From positions 1-38,765 of the forward strand of contig JANYLK010000010.1 of assembly GCA_025357875.1 (NCBI GenBank): a stretch of DNA of 38,765 bases. Reading direction: 5' to 3'. This DNA comes from Granulicella sp. (GTDB taxonomy: Bacteria > Acidobacteriota > Terriglobia > Terriglobales > Acidobacteriaceae). Of the stretch, positions 8,087 through 17,822 are shown piece after piece. The translations under genes were made by a program, and so were the position numbers. Below the pieces are notes generated by a model, which searched no databases, was not told the origin of the DNA, and worked only from the letters and a program-made list of their open reading frames with translations. Numbering within the stretch: the first letter of the stretch is position 1; every line of letters starts with the position of its first letter.

Positions 8087-8680
8087 GTGTCCGACTCCCT
8101 CATCCAGATCGTCACTACCGCACTAGCCTCCGCCACCGCCCGCAGCGGCGACCACCTCGTCTGCTGTCCTGGCTGCTCGCAATGCTGCATAGGGGTCTTC
8201 CCCATATCAAACGAAGACGCGGCCCGCCTCCGCAACGGCCTCGAACTCCTCATCCAAACCGATCCGGCGGGCGCTTTTCGCATACAAGAACGAGTCGCCT
8301 CCTCACTAGCCCGCCTCGACCCATGGTTCCCCGGCGAACACGCCACCGGCATCCTCCACGACGACCACGAAGCCGCAATTCTCTTCGAAGAGTTCGCCAA
8401 CGACGAACCCTGTCCCGCGCTCGACCCCGACCACGGCACCTGCGATCTCTATGAACACCGTCCCATCCTCTGCCGCACCTTCGGGCCGCCCATGCGCACC
8501 GAAGAGGGCAACCTCGCCACCTGCGAGCTCTGCTATATCCACGTTTCCACCGAAGAGATAGCCGCCTGCGAACTCGACCCCACTATCCCCGCGCTCGAAG
8601 CCGCCAGCAACGAAGCATTCAACGCCGCGCACAATCTCCACGGCGAAACCCTCGTTGCCTACGCCCTGCGCTCAAAGTAG
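8087..8680 (+). CDS. YkgJ-family cysteine-cluster protein
   Basis: A 197-residue protein starting from GTG (SDSLIQIVTTALASATA). It has the cysteine pattern of the YkgJ/Fli-associated zinc- or iron-chelate family: CCPGCSQCC near residues 26-34, CDLYEHRPILCRTFG in the middle and CELCYI further on. The family is thought to bind a metal or Fe-S cluster through these conserved cysteines; the biochemical role is unsettled. There is no signal peptide or membrane helix. No other in-frame start gives the first cysteine block, and upstream sequence has no obvious Shine-Dalgarno, so translation may be weak or leaderless. The next gene is convergent. Confidence 0.85.
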   Translation: MSDSLIQIVTTALASATARSGDHLVCCPGCSQCCIGVFPISNEDAARLRNGLELLIQTDPAGAFRIQERVASSLARLDPWFPGEHATGILHDDHEAAILFEEFANDEPCPALDPDHGTCDLYEHRPILCRTFGPPMRTEEGNLATCELCYIHVSTEEIAACELDPTIPALEAASNEAFNAAHNLHGETLVAYALRSK

Positions 8681-8726
8681 AGACGTGGATTTCCGCGCAC
8701 CCACTATCTCGTCGTACCAAACAAAA

Positions 8727-8763
8727 CCCCACCCAGGACATAAATTCTGTCGCAAAGGTGGGG
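8727..8763 (-). terminator. Candidate intrinsic terminator after the porin gene
   Basis: Read on the minus strand, CCCCACC and GGTGGGG pair around a 23-base loop that itself holds a GACA/TGTC stem, and the hairpin is followed by TTTTGTTT. It lies about 43 bases after the porin stop codon. The arms also resemble the GGGTGCCCCAT palindrome family seen elsewhere in the window, so it may be a repeat serving as terminator. Confidence 0.45.
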
Positions 8764-8805
8764 CCTCAAACAAAGCAATTATCCCAACGGAAACACCGTC
8801 GGATG

Positions 8806-10689
8806 TTACGGAATGTAGTAACGCATGCCGGTAAAGATCATGTTGTCCAGCCCCCGTGGACCATTCGGCGTCGTACTGCTTCCCACGCCGGACCACAGGT
8901 TTCTCTGCACGTACTGGTAGTTGACCTGATACTGAATGCGACCATACTTAGGGCTGTTCGCCACGCGATACGTGAACCCGAGCAGACCTTCCTGGATGTA
9001 ACGCGTCGGCGAAGCGCAACCGCTGGCGCTCGGCGAACCGCCGGATGCAGAGCCCGGATTGGTCGGCAGGTTGTAGCAGCCCCCGTCGTTGAGGTTCCGC
9101 GCGCCATAGCCAACGAATGATCCCGCAAGAGCTCCAGGCGTAGTGACCGCGTAGACCGTCCGCTGCGCATACTCGCCGCCGTAGTACCCGTAGACGTCAA
9201 GCTTCGGTGTCGGATGCGTCTCGATCGAGAACAAACCATGATAGTTGCGGATCGGCTCAAGCGTGCCGTCCGGGTGAATGGTCGCATCGGCGAGTTGCGA
9301 AGAGCCATAACGGCCTGTTCCATCTCCAGCCATCGCGGCTACCGCGAGGTCCACCAACTTGCTCGGCGACACGCGAATGCTTCCAAACACGCCGCCGGCC
9401 TTCTTCGTGTCGCTCACATAGGCGGACTGCGTTGTATAGCCGTTGCCGCCCGCGTTGATGCCCGTAATCGGATAGTAGTAGTCGCGCATAAACCGTGCGA
9501 CACCACCCAACTCAAAGTGAGCCTTCGGTAGATCGAACGTTCCCTTCACGATTACATCCGGAGCAACATTGTTCGCGTACGTTCCGTTGAATGCGTTATA
9601 GAGCCCACCGTTCTGACCCGCACCCGAAAAGAAGAAGTTCGTCGGCACCGCACCAGCCGTCGCCGATGTCGCCGTAAAGTTAGTGATCTGTGCGTTCTCC
9701 AAAGACATTGCCAGAGTAAACATCCCGGTCTTCACATCACCAAACTTCTGTTGCATGCGCAACGCCGCCTGGCGGGCCCAGCTAAATCCGACTGTGTACT
9801 GCGCGTCGATCGAGTTCGGCAACTTCTCCGTGCGGTTGTTGGTGCTTGCGCCCGTCTCGGTTACCAGCGACCACATCTGTCCGCCGGTCAGGGTGAACCC
9901 ACTCGACATCGCAGCCTGTCCCCAAAACTGCCGCTGTCGTAGTACATAGCTGTTGCTCTGATTGCCGTTGGAAGTCGTGCCCGAGCCTAGGAAGTCGCCC
10001 TCAAAGTAGCCCGACAGCTTGAATCTGCCCGCATCTCCCGCAAACAATGCGCCTAGACGACTCTGCCGACCCGAGAAGTTTAGCTCGCTCACGTGCCCCT
10101 GGTTCGCACTCGGCAGCGGAATCGTGTTGAAGGGCGTGTTGATATCCGAGTTTACAGAACGCTCACGCCACACATTTTCAAACGCGAAGAATGCCACCGG
10201 CGTAATCGTGATTCCCTTGTAATGAATCACCGCAGGCGAATTGATGCTGTCGTTCAAATCAATCTTGGTGGTGCTGATCGTTGTGGCGAGACTTACATTC
10301 GCGGTCTGTAGATCAGTGACCGCACTCTTCAGCCCCGTAACCGCTTCCGCCTGAGATTGCGAAGCAGCAGTCGCGCTCTGAGCCTCGGCCGTGGCAGTCG
10401 CAGCCTGAGTCGACGCGGTCGCGGCAGTCGACTGAGCAGCCGCGAGTGCAGCATCCTTAGCCGTATTCTGCTGCGTCAAGGCATCGATCTGAGCTTGCTG
10501 AGCAGCCATCTTCTCCTGCAACTCACGGATAGCCTTATGATCCGCGGTCTCCACAATCGTCTTTACCTTAGTAGTCTTCTCCCTCTTCGTCGTAGCCTTG
10601 GATGACTTGGTCGTCTTGCTCTGGGCATGCAGCGACAGCGTGCCACATACCAGCATCGCCGCAATCGCCACTGTAAATTGCTTCTTCAT
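8806..10689 (-). CDS. Outer-membrane porin with N-terminal coiled coil (DcaP-like)
   Basis: A 627-residue exported protein. Signal peptide: MKKQFTVAIAAMLVCGTLSL, cleaved after HAQ. Residues about 25-45 are lysine/threonine-rich. Residues about 50-135 form an alanine-rich coiled coil (IRELQEKMAAQQAQIDALTQ, then A/T/Q-rich repeats), as found ahead of the barrel in DcaP-type trimeric porins. The rest alternates in the manner of a beta-barrel, with many aromatic-ended strands and a final strand ending GMRYYIP. I chose the ATG at 10689 because it gives a proper signal peptide and is preceded by GAGG; an in-frame start 60 bases upstream is unlikely. It is divergent from the hexosaminidase gene, which suggests but does not prove that it carries amino-sugar oligomers. 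Confidence 0.8.
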   Translation of the reverse strand: MKKQFTVAIAAMLVCGTLSLHAQSKTTKSSKATTKREKTTKVKTIVETADHKAIRELQEKMAAQQAQIDALTQQNTAKDAALAAAQSTAATASTQAATATAEAQSATAASQSQAEAVTGLKSAVTDLQTANVSLATTISTTKIDLNDSINSPAVIHYKGITITPVAFFAFENVWRERSVNSDINTPFNTIPLPSANQGHVSELNFSGRQSRLGALFAGDAGRFKLSGYFEGDFLGSGTTSNGNQSNSYVLRQRQFWGQAAMSSGFTLTGGQMWSLVTETGASTNNRTEKLPNSIDAQYTVGFSWARQAALRMQQKFGDVKTGMFTLAMSLENAQITNFTATSATAGAVPTNFFFSGAGQNGGLYNAFNGTYANNVAPDVIVKGTFDLPKAHFELGGVARFMRDYYYPITGINAGGNGYTTQSAYVSDTKKAGGVFGSIRVSPSKLVDLAVAAMAGDGTGRYGSSQLADATIHPDGTLEPIRNYHGLFSIETHPTPKLDVYGYYGGEYAQRTVYAVTTPGALAGSFVGYGARNLNDGGCYNLPTNPGSASGGSPSASGCASPTRYIQEGLLGFTYRVANSPKYGRIQYQVNYQYVQRNLWSGVGSSTTPNGPRGLDNMIFTGMRYYIP

Positions 10690-10803
10690 ATGGACCTCGC
10701 AAAAAATGTTGAGAGCAGAAGCGCACACGGATTGATCCGGACCAGACATGGCCGAGACGTCCTAATCCTCTGCTCGTTCTCTATCCAATCAGTGTGTCAA
10801 TAG

Positions 10804-10832
10804 TTTGTGAATACACCGCAAAATTCACCAAA
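10804..10832. promoter_or_regulatory. Inverted repeat in the porin/hexosaminidase divergent gap
   Basis: The arms TTTGTGAAT and ATTCACCAAA flank ten bases; the core GTGAAT/ATTCAC is a perfect inverted pair. It sits in the 260-base gap between the two divergent gene starts, where an operator for a shared regulator would be expected. The regulator is unknown and no regulator gene lies nearby. Confidence 0.35.
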
Positions 10833-10950
10833 GCTGTAGCCGAAATCCCGTAAATTAACCCCACGTTCACACTTGTCACTCAACCGAGACCTGTCACCAA
10901 TTCTCGCGGCCGATTCGCCCCGCTCGCCCCGACTGATTTACCGTAGGGTC

Positions 10951-13239
10951 ATGTCGATCTCCCGCTCCGGCCTGACTCTGTTCTCGCTTTCGCTGATTTT
11001 AACCAGCGCAGTCCCCCACGGTAAGGCCCAGACGACCAGCCCCATCAACTCCGCTACAGCACTGAAGCTCATCCCCATGCCACGCGAGGTCAGCGCCTCA
11101 GCACCGCAGCCATTAGTCTCAGGCATCCAGATCAACTGCGCCTCCCCGTGTGAGCCAGCAGACGCGTTCGCGATCGACGACCTCAAGTCGTGGCTCGCAT
11201 TGCAGAGCATCTCCGTGAACACGACCTCGCCGGTAAACATTCTCGTCGCACGATATGGAACGCCGCTAGCCAACTCCATATCTACCGGCGCTCTGCCGTC
11301 CAGCGTCAGCAGCGACGCCTCACGGGCCGCAATGCCCGACGCCATGAAACCCGAGGGCTACGCCATCATCCCCGACGGCAAAGGTCTGGCCCTCACCGCT
11401 GCATCCGACTCCGGAATCTTTTACGCACTGCAGACAGTCAAGCAACTCGTCACCGGATACGGCGCCAACGCCATCCTCCACACCGCGAAGATCCGCGACT
11501 GGCCCGCCATGAAGTACCGCGGCCTCGATGACGACCTCTCACGCGGCCCGATCACCTCCCTCGAATTCGAAAAGAAGCTGATCCGCACCCTCGCAGCCTA
11601 CAAGATTAACCTCTACTCGCCCTACTTTGAGCACACCGCCGCCTACGCCTCCAACCCCCTGATCGCGCCGCCCGGCGGAGCCATCACAGCATCCGACGCC
11701 GCCGCCCTCGTGGCCTACGCGCGCCCCTACCACATCACCATCGTTCCCGAGCAGGAGGCCTTTGGACATGTGCGCAACGCCCTCATCTGGGAGCAGTATC
11801 AGGCCCTCGCCGAAACCCCGCACGGCGCCGTTCTCTCGCCTGTTCAGCCCGGCTCCATCGCGCTAATCAAGCAGGAGTTTGCCGAACTCGCAGCCGAGTA
11901 TCCCGGCCCTTTTCTCCACATCGGCGCCGACGAGACGGTCGACCTCGGAGTAGGCCAAACCAAGTCCGACGTCGACACCCGCGGCCTTGGCCCTGTCTAC
12001 CTCGACTTCATGCAGCAGATCGCCACCGCGCTGCAGCCCCTTCACCGAAAGCTCCTGTTCTGGGGCGACATCGCACAGGGCTCGCCGGAACTCCTCAAAG
12101 CTCTACCGCAATCATTCAAGGACTCCACCATCGCCGTCGCCTGGGAGTACAACCCCCAGCCTAAGGGCTTCTCAAAATTTCTCACACCCTTCACCAACGC
12201 AGGCTTCGAGACCTGGGTCGCGCCCAGCGTACACAACTTCCGCGTTGTCTATCCCGACAACAACATGGCCCTCCTCAATATCCAGCAGTTCACACGCGAC
12301 GGCCAGAAACTTGGCTCGACTGGCCAACTCAACACCATATGGAATGACGACGGCGAAGGCCTCTTCAATCAGGATTGGTACGGTATTCTCTTCGGCGCCG
12401 CAGCCGCATGGCAGTCCGGCGAATCGTCCATTCCGGCGTTCGAGCAAAGCTACGCACAGGTCTTCCACGGAGATGCTAGCGGCGCGCTCAATCAAGCCCA
12501 GCTAGAACTGATGGCAACCCATGCCGTACTTAAAGACCAGGCCAAAGTCGGTAATGTGACTAACAATATATTTTGGCTTGATCCCTGGTCAAAGGATGGC
12601 CAGAAGATCGCCTCACAAGTCCGTCCCTACACGCACGATCTGCGCATGCACGCCGAAGCCGCCCTTACCTTGATCGCGCAAGCTCGCGCGGCAGCCGGCC
12701 CGAATCCCGCAGTTGCATCATCCTCCCCATCGGTCGCTTCGACCATGTACGACGCTGCGAAGTATGGCGCCGCCGCAACCGCTCTCCGCGAGCCCGACGC
12801 GATAGACGCGTTGGAATTAGGCGCGCGCCGCATAGATTTCATCGGCCTCAAATTCCAACTCGCCGACGAGATGGCAGCAGAATACGCGCGCGCCGTCATC
12901 GCATCCACGAGCCCAGACAAGACGCTCCGTTCCACCGTCAACCGCGAACTCAGCGACCTCAACGGAATGAACGGTCGCATTCAAGATATGCGCAATGGAT
13001 ACACCCTCATTCGTGATCTCTACGAATCGGCCTGGCTACGATCCAACCGTCCCTACTGGCTGCGCAACATGCTCGAGCAATACGACTACACCACTCAAAT
13101 CTGGCTCGCACGTGCTGACAAACTCCACAGCGCCCAACGCCAATGGAACGATTCGAAGTCGCTCCCTACAGCCGGCGACCTTGGCATCCCATCGGCCCCG
13201 CCAAGTCTTCTGCAACCAACACCAATGACGACCCCATGA
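10951..13239 (+). CDS. Glycoside hydrolase family 20 beta-N-acetylhexosaminidase
   Basis: A 762-residue exported enzyme predicted to release terminal N-acetylglucosamine or N-acetylgalactosamine from chitin-like or glycan oligomers. The signal peptide (SGLTLFSLSLILTSAVPHG) is followed by a GH20b-type N-terminal alpha/beta domain (about residues 35-180, KLIPMPREVS...) and the catalytic barrel beginning KYRGLDDDLSRG. The barrel contains the hallmark HIGADETVD, in which D327-E328 are the substrate-assisting Asp and acid/base Glu. A long helical C-terminal part follows. The start is set at ATG 10951 because it gives the signal peptide; a TTG 78 bases upstream is in frame but unlikely. The barrel's usual DxxRG appears as GLDDDLSRG, so substrate may differ. 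It overlaps nagA by four bases. Confidence 0.88.
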   Translation: MSISRSGLTLFSLSLILTSAVPHGKAQTTSPINSATALKLIPMPREVSASAPQPLVSGIQINCASPCEPADAFAIDDLKSWLALQSISVNTTSPVNILVARYGTPLANSISTGALPSSVSSDASRAAMPDAMKPEGYAIIPDGKGLALTAASDSGIFYALQTVKQLVTGYGANAILHTAKIRDWPAMKYRGLDDDLSRGPITSLEFEKKLIRTLAAYKINLYSPYFEHTAAYASNPLIAPPGGAITASDAAALVAYARPYHITIVPEQEAFGHVRNALIWEQYQALAETPHGAVLSPVQPGSIALIKQEFAELAAEYPGPFLHIGADETVDLGVGQTKSDVDTRGLGPVYLDFMQQIATALQPLHRKLLFWGDIAQGSPELLKALPQSFKDSTIAVAWEYNPQPKGFSKFLTPFTNAGFETWVAPSVHNFRVVYPDNNMALLNIQQFTRDGQKLGSTGQLNTIWNDDGEGLFNQDWYGILFGAAAAWQSGESSIPAFEQSYAQVFHGDASGALNQAQLELMATHAVLKDQAKVGNVTNNIFWLDPWSKDGQKIASQVRPYTHDLRMHAEAALTLIAQARAAAGPNPAVASSSPSVASTMYDAAKYGAAATALREPDAIDALELGARRIDFIGLKFQLADEMAAEYARAVIASTSPDKTLRSTVNRELSDLNGMNGRIQDMRNGYTLIRDLYESAWLRSNRPYWLRNMLEQYDYTTQIWLARADKLHSAQRQWNDSKSLPTAGDLGIPSAPPSLLQPTPMTTP

Positions 13240-14408
13240 CCTCCACTTTGATCACAGCACGTCGCCTAGTCACAGCGGATGCCACCATCGAGCACCCGCG
13301 AATCACCATCCACGCCGACGGCACAATCGCAAGCATTGAATCCGGCGAGCCCACCGGCGACGAAACCACCCTTACCGCAGCCTTCTTTGACATCCACGTC
13401 CACGGAGCCTCCGGCCACGACGCCATGGAAGGCACTTCCAAAGCACTCACTCACATCGGCGAATTTCTTGCCACCAAAGGAGTTGCAAATTATCTTGCCA
13501 CCACCGTAACCGCGCCAATCGACCCAACCCTCCGTGCGCTCGAAGGCATCGCAAACGCAATCGACGCCTCATCCCTCGACCCCAGCACCCCAGCCGCCCG
13601 CCCGGTAGGCATTCATCTCGAAGGCCCATTTATCTCCCACGCCAAACGCGGCGTCCATCCGCCCGCTGACATCCAGCGACCCTCCATCCCGCTCTTCGAA
13701 AAAATGCAGCAAGCTGCGCGCGGCCACATCCGCCTGCTCACCATCGCCCCTGAAACGCCCGGGGCACTTGATCTAATCAAATATGCAACAAAATCAGGCA
13801 CACATGTTTCGCTTGGCCACTCTGACGCGACCGCAATTCAGACCCACGCAGCTATCGTCGCCGGCGCACAGAGCGCCACCCACACCTTCAACGCCATGCG
13901 CCGACTCGACCATCGTGAGCCAGGACTCGCCGGCGTAGTACTCGACGACCTGAATCTCTATGCCGAACTCATCTGCGATGGCATCCACGTCGCACCCGAA
14001 TTCGTGCGCCTCTGGCTCCGCGCCAAGGGCGAAGACCGCGCCATCCTAGTCACCGACGGAATCTCCGCCACCGGCATGCCGGACGGCAACTATATGCTCG
14101 GCGAACTCGAAGTAACCGTCTCAGAAGGCCGCTGCCTCCTCACCGCAAACCTCGCCACAGGCATCGAAACTCTCGCCGGCTCCGTCCTCACCATGGACAG
14201 CGCCGTCGCCAATCTGCAACGCTTCACTGGCGCAAGCCTCGCAACGGCCGTCCGTCTCGCCAGCCGCAATCCATCCCGCATGTTAGGCCTCGACCACCTC
14301 ACCGAGATCGCCGTCGGCATGCCCGCAAATTTCAACGTCTTTTCTGCCGACAACACCCTGATGCAAACATTTCTCCAGGGCCGTCAAGTCAGCGCCTTCC
14401 ACTGCTAA
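13236..14408 (+). CDS. nagA: N-acetylglucosamine-6-phosphate deacetylase
   Basis: A 390-residue amidohydrolase that removes acetate from GlcNAc-6-phosphate, feeding amino-sugar catabolism and cell-wall recycling. Visible features are the metal motif H54-V-H56 in FFDIHVHGASGHD, the EGPFISHAKRGVHPP segment with the metal-binding glutamate, THVSLGHSDA and GAQSATHTFNAM with the further histidines, and the catalytic aspartate in ILVTDGISATGM. The ATG at 13236 overlaps the hexosaminidase stop codon (ATGA), so I prefer it to an in-frame start 93 bases upstream inside the previous gene. Coupling to a secreted hexosaminidase makes a route for imported GlcNAc likely. No nagB, kinase or transporter other than the divergent porin is in the window. 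Confidence 0.94.
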   Translation: MTSTLITARRLVTADATIEHPRITIHADGTIASIESGEPTGDETTLTAAFFDIHVHGASGHDAMEGTSKALTHIGEFLATKGVANYLATTVTAPIDPTLRALEGIANAIDASSLDPSTPAARPVGIHLEGPFISHAKRGVHPPADIQRPSIPLFEKMQQAARGHIRLLTIAPETPGALDLIKYATKSGTHVSLGHSDATAIQTHAAIVAGAQSATHTFNAMRRLDHREPGLAGVVLDDLNLYAELICDGIHVAPEFVRLWLRAKGEDRAILVTDGISATGMPDGNYMLGELEVTVSEGRCLLTANLATGIETLAGSVLTMDSAVANLQRFTGASLATAVRLASRNPSRMLGLDHLTEIAVGMPANFNVFSADNTLMQTFLQGRQVSAFHC

Positions 14409-14431
14409 AACAATCTTTCAAAGGCGGACTA

Positions 14432-16552
14432 ATGCGCATCGCAACCTGTATTGCCCTCATGCTCTCCTCGGTCGCCGGAGCCCAACTCATCCAGGGCAAA
14501 TCCGGCATTACCCTGACCGCGCCGCCTCCAACTGAAAAGCGGCCCGTGACGGATACATACAAGGTTGCAGGCGGAGCAGATGTGACGGTCACGGACGACT
14601 ACCGATGGCTTGAGGATGCAAACACTTCAGCTACCCGCGCTTTCATCACCGCGCAAAATGCGCATACGCAGAAGTACCTGGATCAGGTAAAGATTCTGCC
14701 TGAACTGCGCACTCAGATGGCAGCGCTGCTCAGAGTCGATCAGATGACCACGCCAACCGAGCGCGCCGGCAAGTACTTCTTCTCGCGTCAGATGGCTGAT
14801 GAAAATCAGGGATCTATCTACATGCGGCAGGGATTGAACGCAGAAGATGTCAAGCTGATTGACGGAAACAGCCGCAGCGCAGATGGCAACATTTCGGTCA
14901 GTATTCGAGACATAACTCCGGATGGCTCGATCCTGTTGTACGCGGTGCGCATAGGCGGAGCCGATGAAAGCGAGTTGCATTTCTACAATGTTCAGAACCA
15001 CACCGACATGGTGGATACTCTGCCAAGCGCGCGGTACTACGGCGTGCAGGTTAGCCCGGACAAGCACGGCGTCTACTACTCGCAATACTCCCCGCATGTT
15101 GGCTGCAAGGTGTTCTATCACGCATTCGGAAGCCCGATGGGCTCAGACACAATGCTGCTAGGCGGCGAGTATCGCGGCGAGAAGCTGGGAGAAATCGACG
15201 GTATTGGCGTCAAAGTTACGGAAAACGGCCACTACCTGGTGATGAATATCGGACGCGGCGTCCCGGCAAAACGAGAGGACATCCTGCTTAAAGATTTGCG
15301 TGTCGCCAATGCGCCGATCATGCCACTGGTGTATGGGTACGACAGCCGTTTCCACGAGATGAACGCAGACGATAATTTTTATGTGGACACGGATTTCGGT
15401 GCGCCCAATCATCGGGTGCTCAAAGCCGACATCGGGCAGAAGCCGGAAAACTGGAAGACGGTGATCCCCGAGGCGAAGGATGTGATCGAAGGGGTGAGCA
15501 TCGTCGGCGGGAAGATGTTTGTGCTTCGGCTGCACGATGTGAGGAGCGAACTGACCGCCTACTCGCTGGATGGAAAAGAGAGCGGCAAGATCACTTTCCC
15601 CGGTATCGGCGCCGGGTCCGAGGTCTATGGAAGGCCGCAAGACAAGGAAGGGTTCTACACGTTCCAGTCGATCGTGACTCCCCCGACAATCTTCCACTAC
15701 AACACGGTGACCGGAAAAAGCGACGTCTTCTACACACAGAAAGTTCCGTTCGACTCAAATGCGTTTGAGCTAACCGAGTCCTTTTACACATCAAAAGACG
15801 GGACGCGAATCCCGATATTCATCGCGGGCAAGAAAGGACTGAAACGCGATGGGTCCGCCCCACTATTGATGACGGGATACGGCGGGTTTGCACTCAGCGA
15901 ACTCCCGGCCTGGAACCCGGAGAATGCGTGGTGGATGGCACAGGGCGGATGGTTTGCGCTCCCCGATCTTCGCGGCGGAAACGAATACGGCGAGGGATGG
16001 CACAAGGCTGCGATGTTCGAAAAAAAGCAGAATGTCTTCGATGACTGGTACGCAGCCGCCGAATACCTGATTGCGAATAAGTACACTTCCCCCGAACACT
16101 TCGCGATTCGCGGACGTTCGAATGGCGGCCTGCTCATGGGCGCATCCATGACCCAGCGGCCTGAGTTGTGGGGGGCGATCTGGTGTGGCTATCCGCTCCT
16201 GGATATGCTGCGGTATCAGAAGTTCCTGATGGGTCGGACTTGGACCACGGAGTATGGATCAGCCGAAGACCCAATGCAATTCGCGTATATCCGGGCTTAC
16301 TCGCCCTATCAAAACGTGAAGCAAGGAACTAAATATCCCGCGATCATGTTCTTTACCGGCGACGGCGACACTCGCGTGGATCCAATGAATGCTCGCAAGA
16401 TGACCGCACTAATGCAGGAGCAAAGTGGGAGTGGCCGTCCAATCGTGCTCCACTACTCGCTGAAGGGTGGGCACAGTGCGGGAGTAAGTCAAACCCAGCT
16501 CGTAGAAGACTATGCGGATGAAATGGCCTTCTTGTGGACGGAGACACAGTAG
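14432..16552 (+). CDS. Prolyl oligopeptidase family serine peptidase (S9A)
   Basis: A 706-residue exported peptidase cleaving short proline-containing peptides. A short signal peptide (MRIATCIALMLSSVAGAQ) precedes the N-terminal segment DDYRWLEDANTSATRAF typical of the family and a beta-propeller of about residues 90-430. The C-terminal alpha/beta hydrolase holds the full triad: S563 in GRSNGGLLMG, D646 in GDGDTRVDP and H681 in LKGGHSAG. Length and order match bacterial prolyl endopeptidases. It starts 23 bases after nagA with AAAGGCGG upstream and may be cotranscribed. Codon use appears less biased than in nagA, with more A/T-ending codons. Periplasmic peptide scavenging is the likely role. 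Confidence 0.94.
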   Translation: MRIATCIALMLSSVAGAQLIQGKSGITLTAPPPTEKRPVTDTYKVAGGADVTVTDDYRWLEDANTSATRAFITAQNAHTQKYLDQVKILPELRTQMAALLRVDQMTTPTERAGKYFFSRQMADENQGSIYMRQGLNAEDVKLIDGNSRSADGNISVSIRDITPDGSILLYAVRIGGADESELHFYNVQNHTDMVDTLPSARYYGVQVSPDKHGVYYSQYSPHVGCKVFYHAFGSPMGSDTMLLGGEYRGEKLGEIDGIGVKVTENGHYLVMNIGRGVPAKREDILLKDLRVANAPIMPLVYGYDSRFHEMNADDNFYVDTDFGAPNHRVLKADIGQKPENWKTVIPEAKDVIEGVSIVGGKMFVLRLHDVRSELTAYSLDGKESGKITFPGIGAGSEVYGRPQDKEGFYTFQSIVTPPTIFHYNTVTGKSDVFYTQKVPFDSNAFELTESFYTSKDGTRIPIFIAGKKGLKRDGSAPLLMTGYGGFALSELPAWNPENAWWMAQGGWFALPDLRGGNEYGEGWHKAAMFEKKQNVFDDWYAAAEYLIANKYTSPEHFAIRGRSNGGLLMGASMTQRPELWGAIWCGYPLLDMLRYQKFLMGRTWTTEYGSAEDPMQFAYIRAYSPYQNVKQGTKYPAIMFFTGDGDTRVDPMNARKMTALMQEQSGSGRPIVLHYSLKGGHSAGVSQTQLVEDYADEMAFLWTETQ

Positions 16553-16597
16553 GATGGGTCAGATCCTCAATTTTGTGACCTGTAACTGCGTCTGTGG

Positions 16598-16930
16598 CTA
16601 GCCTTGAGAGTCCCCAAGGCTACCTTCTTTGGTGACCGTGATCTGCTTCGACTTCCGATAAACGTTCGCAACCGCAAGTGTCCAAAGTGGCACCAGGTCG
16701 ACCCCCGGCACCAGTTTGGCAACGAGCGACGGAGCAAACTCCCAGTGCCACCCGAGAAGATAGGCTAGTGCTGCGCCAACTCCGAAATCGAGGATGTCAT
16801 CGGCTGGCGAAGCAGCGCCCTCAACAAACAAAGGCAGAAAGATTATCTGGAGCGCATCAGCAACGACCGCGAGTGCCATCGCGACCTGGAAGCGCGTGCG
16901 CTGTGGCATTTGAATTGTCTCGTCAGTCAC
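16598..16930 (-). CDS. Small membrane protein of unknown function
   Basis: A 110-residue protein starting MTDETIQMPQRTRFQVAMAL. Two or three hydrophobic segments are visible: FQVAMALAVVADALQIIFLP, ILDFGVGAALAYLLGWHWEF and a shorter one at LVPLWTLAVANVY. The ends are polar and the C-terminus (ITVTKEGSLGDSQG) is probably cytoplasmic. There is no enzymatic motif. Similar small proteins with the phrase PLWTLAV are familiar from acidobacterial genomes, but the function is unknown to me. It is convergent with the prolyl oligopeptidase and divergent from the NfeD-like locus. Confidence 0.72.
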   Translation of the reverse strand: MTDETIQMPQRTRFQVAMALAVVADALQIIFLPLFVEGAASPADDILDFGVGAALAYLLGWHWEFAPSLVAKLVPGVDLVPLWTLAVANVYRKSKQITVTKEGSLGDSQG

Positions 16931-17109
16931 GGCAACCTGCTGCTTATAGATTGAACCACGTATTCCTCCGGTGCGCTTTTTCTGGAATTAGATGCCGGCG
17001 CAGCCTAACCCTGACACTTCTCCTGGCCCAAAAGTTCTCCGCCCCGATACTTCACTTCCGGCCACACCATCGGTTCACAAGAAGTCCGCCAAACGGAGCA
17101 CCAAATAAT

Positions 17110-17684
17110 ATGGACTCCTTCTATCTTATTTGCTTCTGTCTAGGTCTCGTGCTCAGCATCCTTTCCGTGGTTGAAGGCTTCGCCCACCTGCATATCGGCC
17201 GATACACATCGGCCACCTGGTTCACGGCCATACCCCTCATGGCGCAGCGCAACGCAATACTGGCCTCTCTGCCGTCAACGGCTTCACCGTTATGGCTTTC
17301 CTCTGCTGGTTTGGCGGAACTAGCTACTTACTGCATCACTCCGGCATCTTTGTCGCGCCTCTGATCGTGCTTCTGGCCGTACTCGGCGGCCTCGCTGGAG
17401 CCGCGATCCTTTGGGTGGCGCTCTTCAAACTGCTTCTTCCCCATGAGCGAATTCCCACCTCCGAAGAAACCGAGATGACCGGCGTCCTCGCCCACGTCAG
17501 TGATGCAATCCGCAACGGCAACGACGTGGGCGAAATCATCTTTTCCCAAACAGGCACACGCCATGCCGCCGCCCGAAGCGAAAATGGCCACGCAATAGGC
17601 CGCGGCACCGAGGTCGTCGTCCTTCGCTACGAACATGGAATCGCGCACGTCCGTCGCTTCGACGATCTACCTTCATCCTCATAA
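17110..17684 (+). pseudogene. Short NfeD-like membrane protein, frameshifted
   Basis: The 5' part from ATG 17110 (MDSFYLICFCLGLVLSILSV...GFAHLHIG) continues in a different frame from about 17203, where the same strand reads IHIGHLVHGHTPHGAAQRN and then TGLSAVNGFTVMAFLCWFGG. The second frame runs to TAA at 17684 and gives two membrane helices (GIFVAPLIVLLAVLGGLAGA) and an NfeD-type C-terminal OB-like domain (EMTGVLAHVSDAIRNGNDVG, GTEVVVLRYEHGIAHVRRF). A single missing base near 17203 restores a continuous reading frame of about 191 residues. Short NfeD proteins partner with flotillins, and a flotillin relic follows, which supports the call. GGAG lies 12 bases before the start. Intact N-terminal and C-terminal sequence suggests recent damage or a sequencing error. 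Confidence 0.8.
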
Positions 17685-17822
17685 CCACCTCCCGAGGGAC
17701 TGCCCTGATCCCTTGAGAGATTCAGCTCCTGGCGGCCTTGCTTGCCGAGGCACACTCCCGCCACTCACCCACTGCGGCCAGCACCCTAGATGCCCTCCAG
17801 TCCGTCCGGACAAAGGAACGAT

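Noticed and set aside
14432..16552. Recent horizontal transfer of the prolyl oligopeptidase because of weaker codon bias
   Set aside because: The difference is slight by eye, there are no mobile elements at its borders, and no composition statistics could be run.
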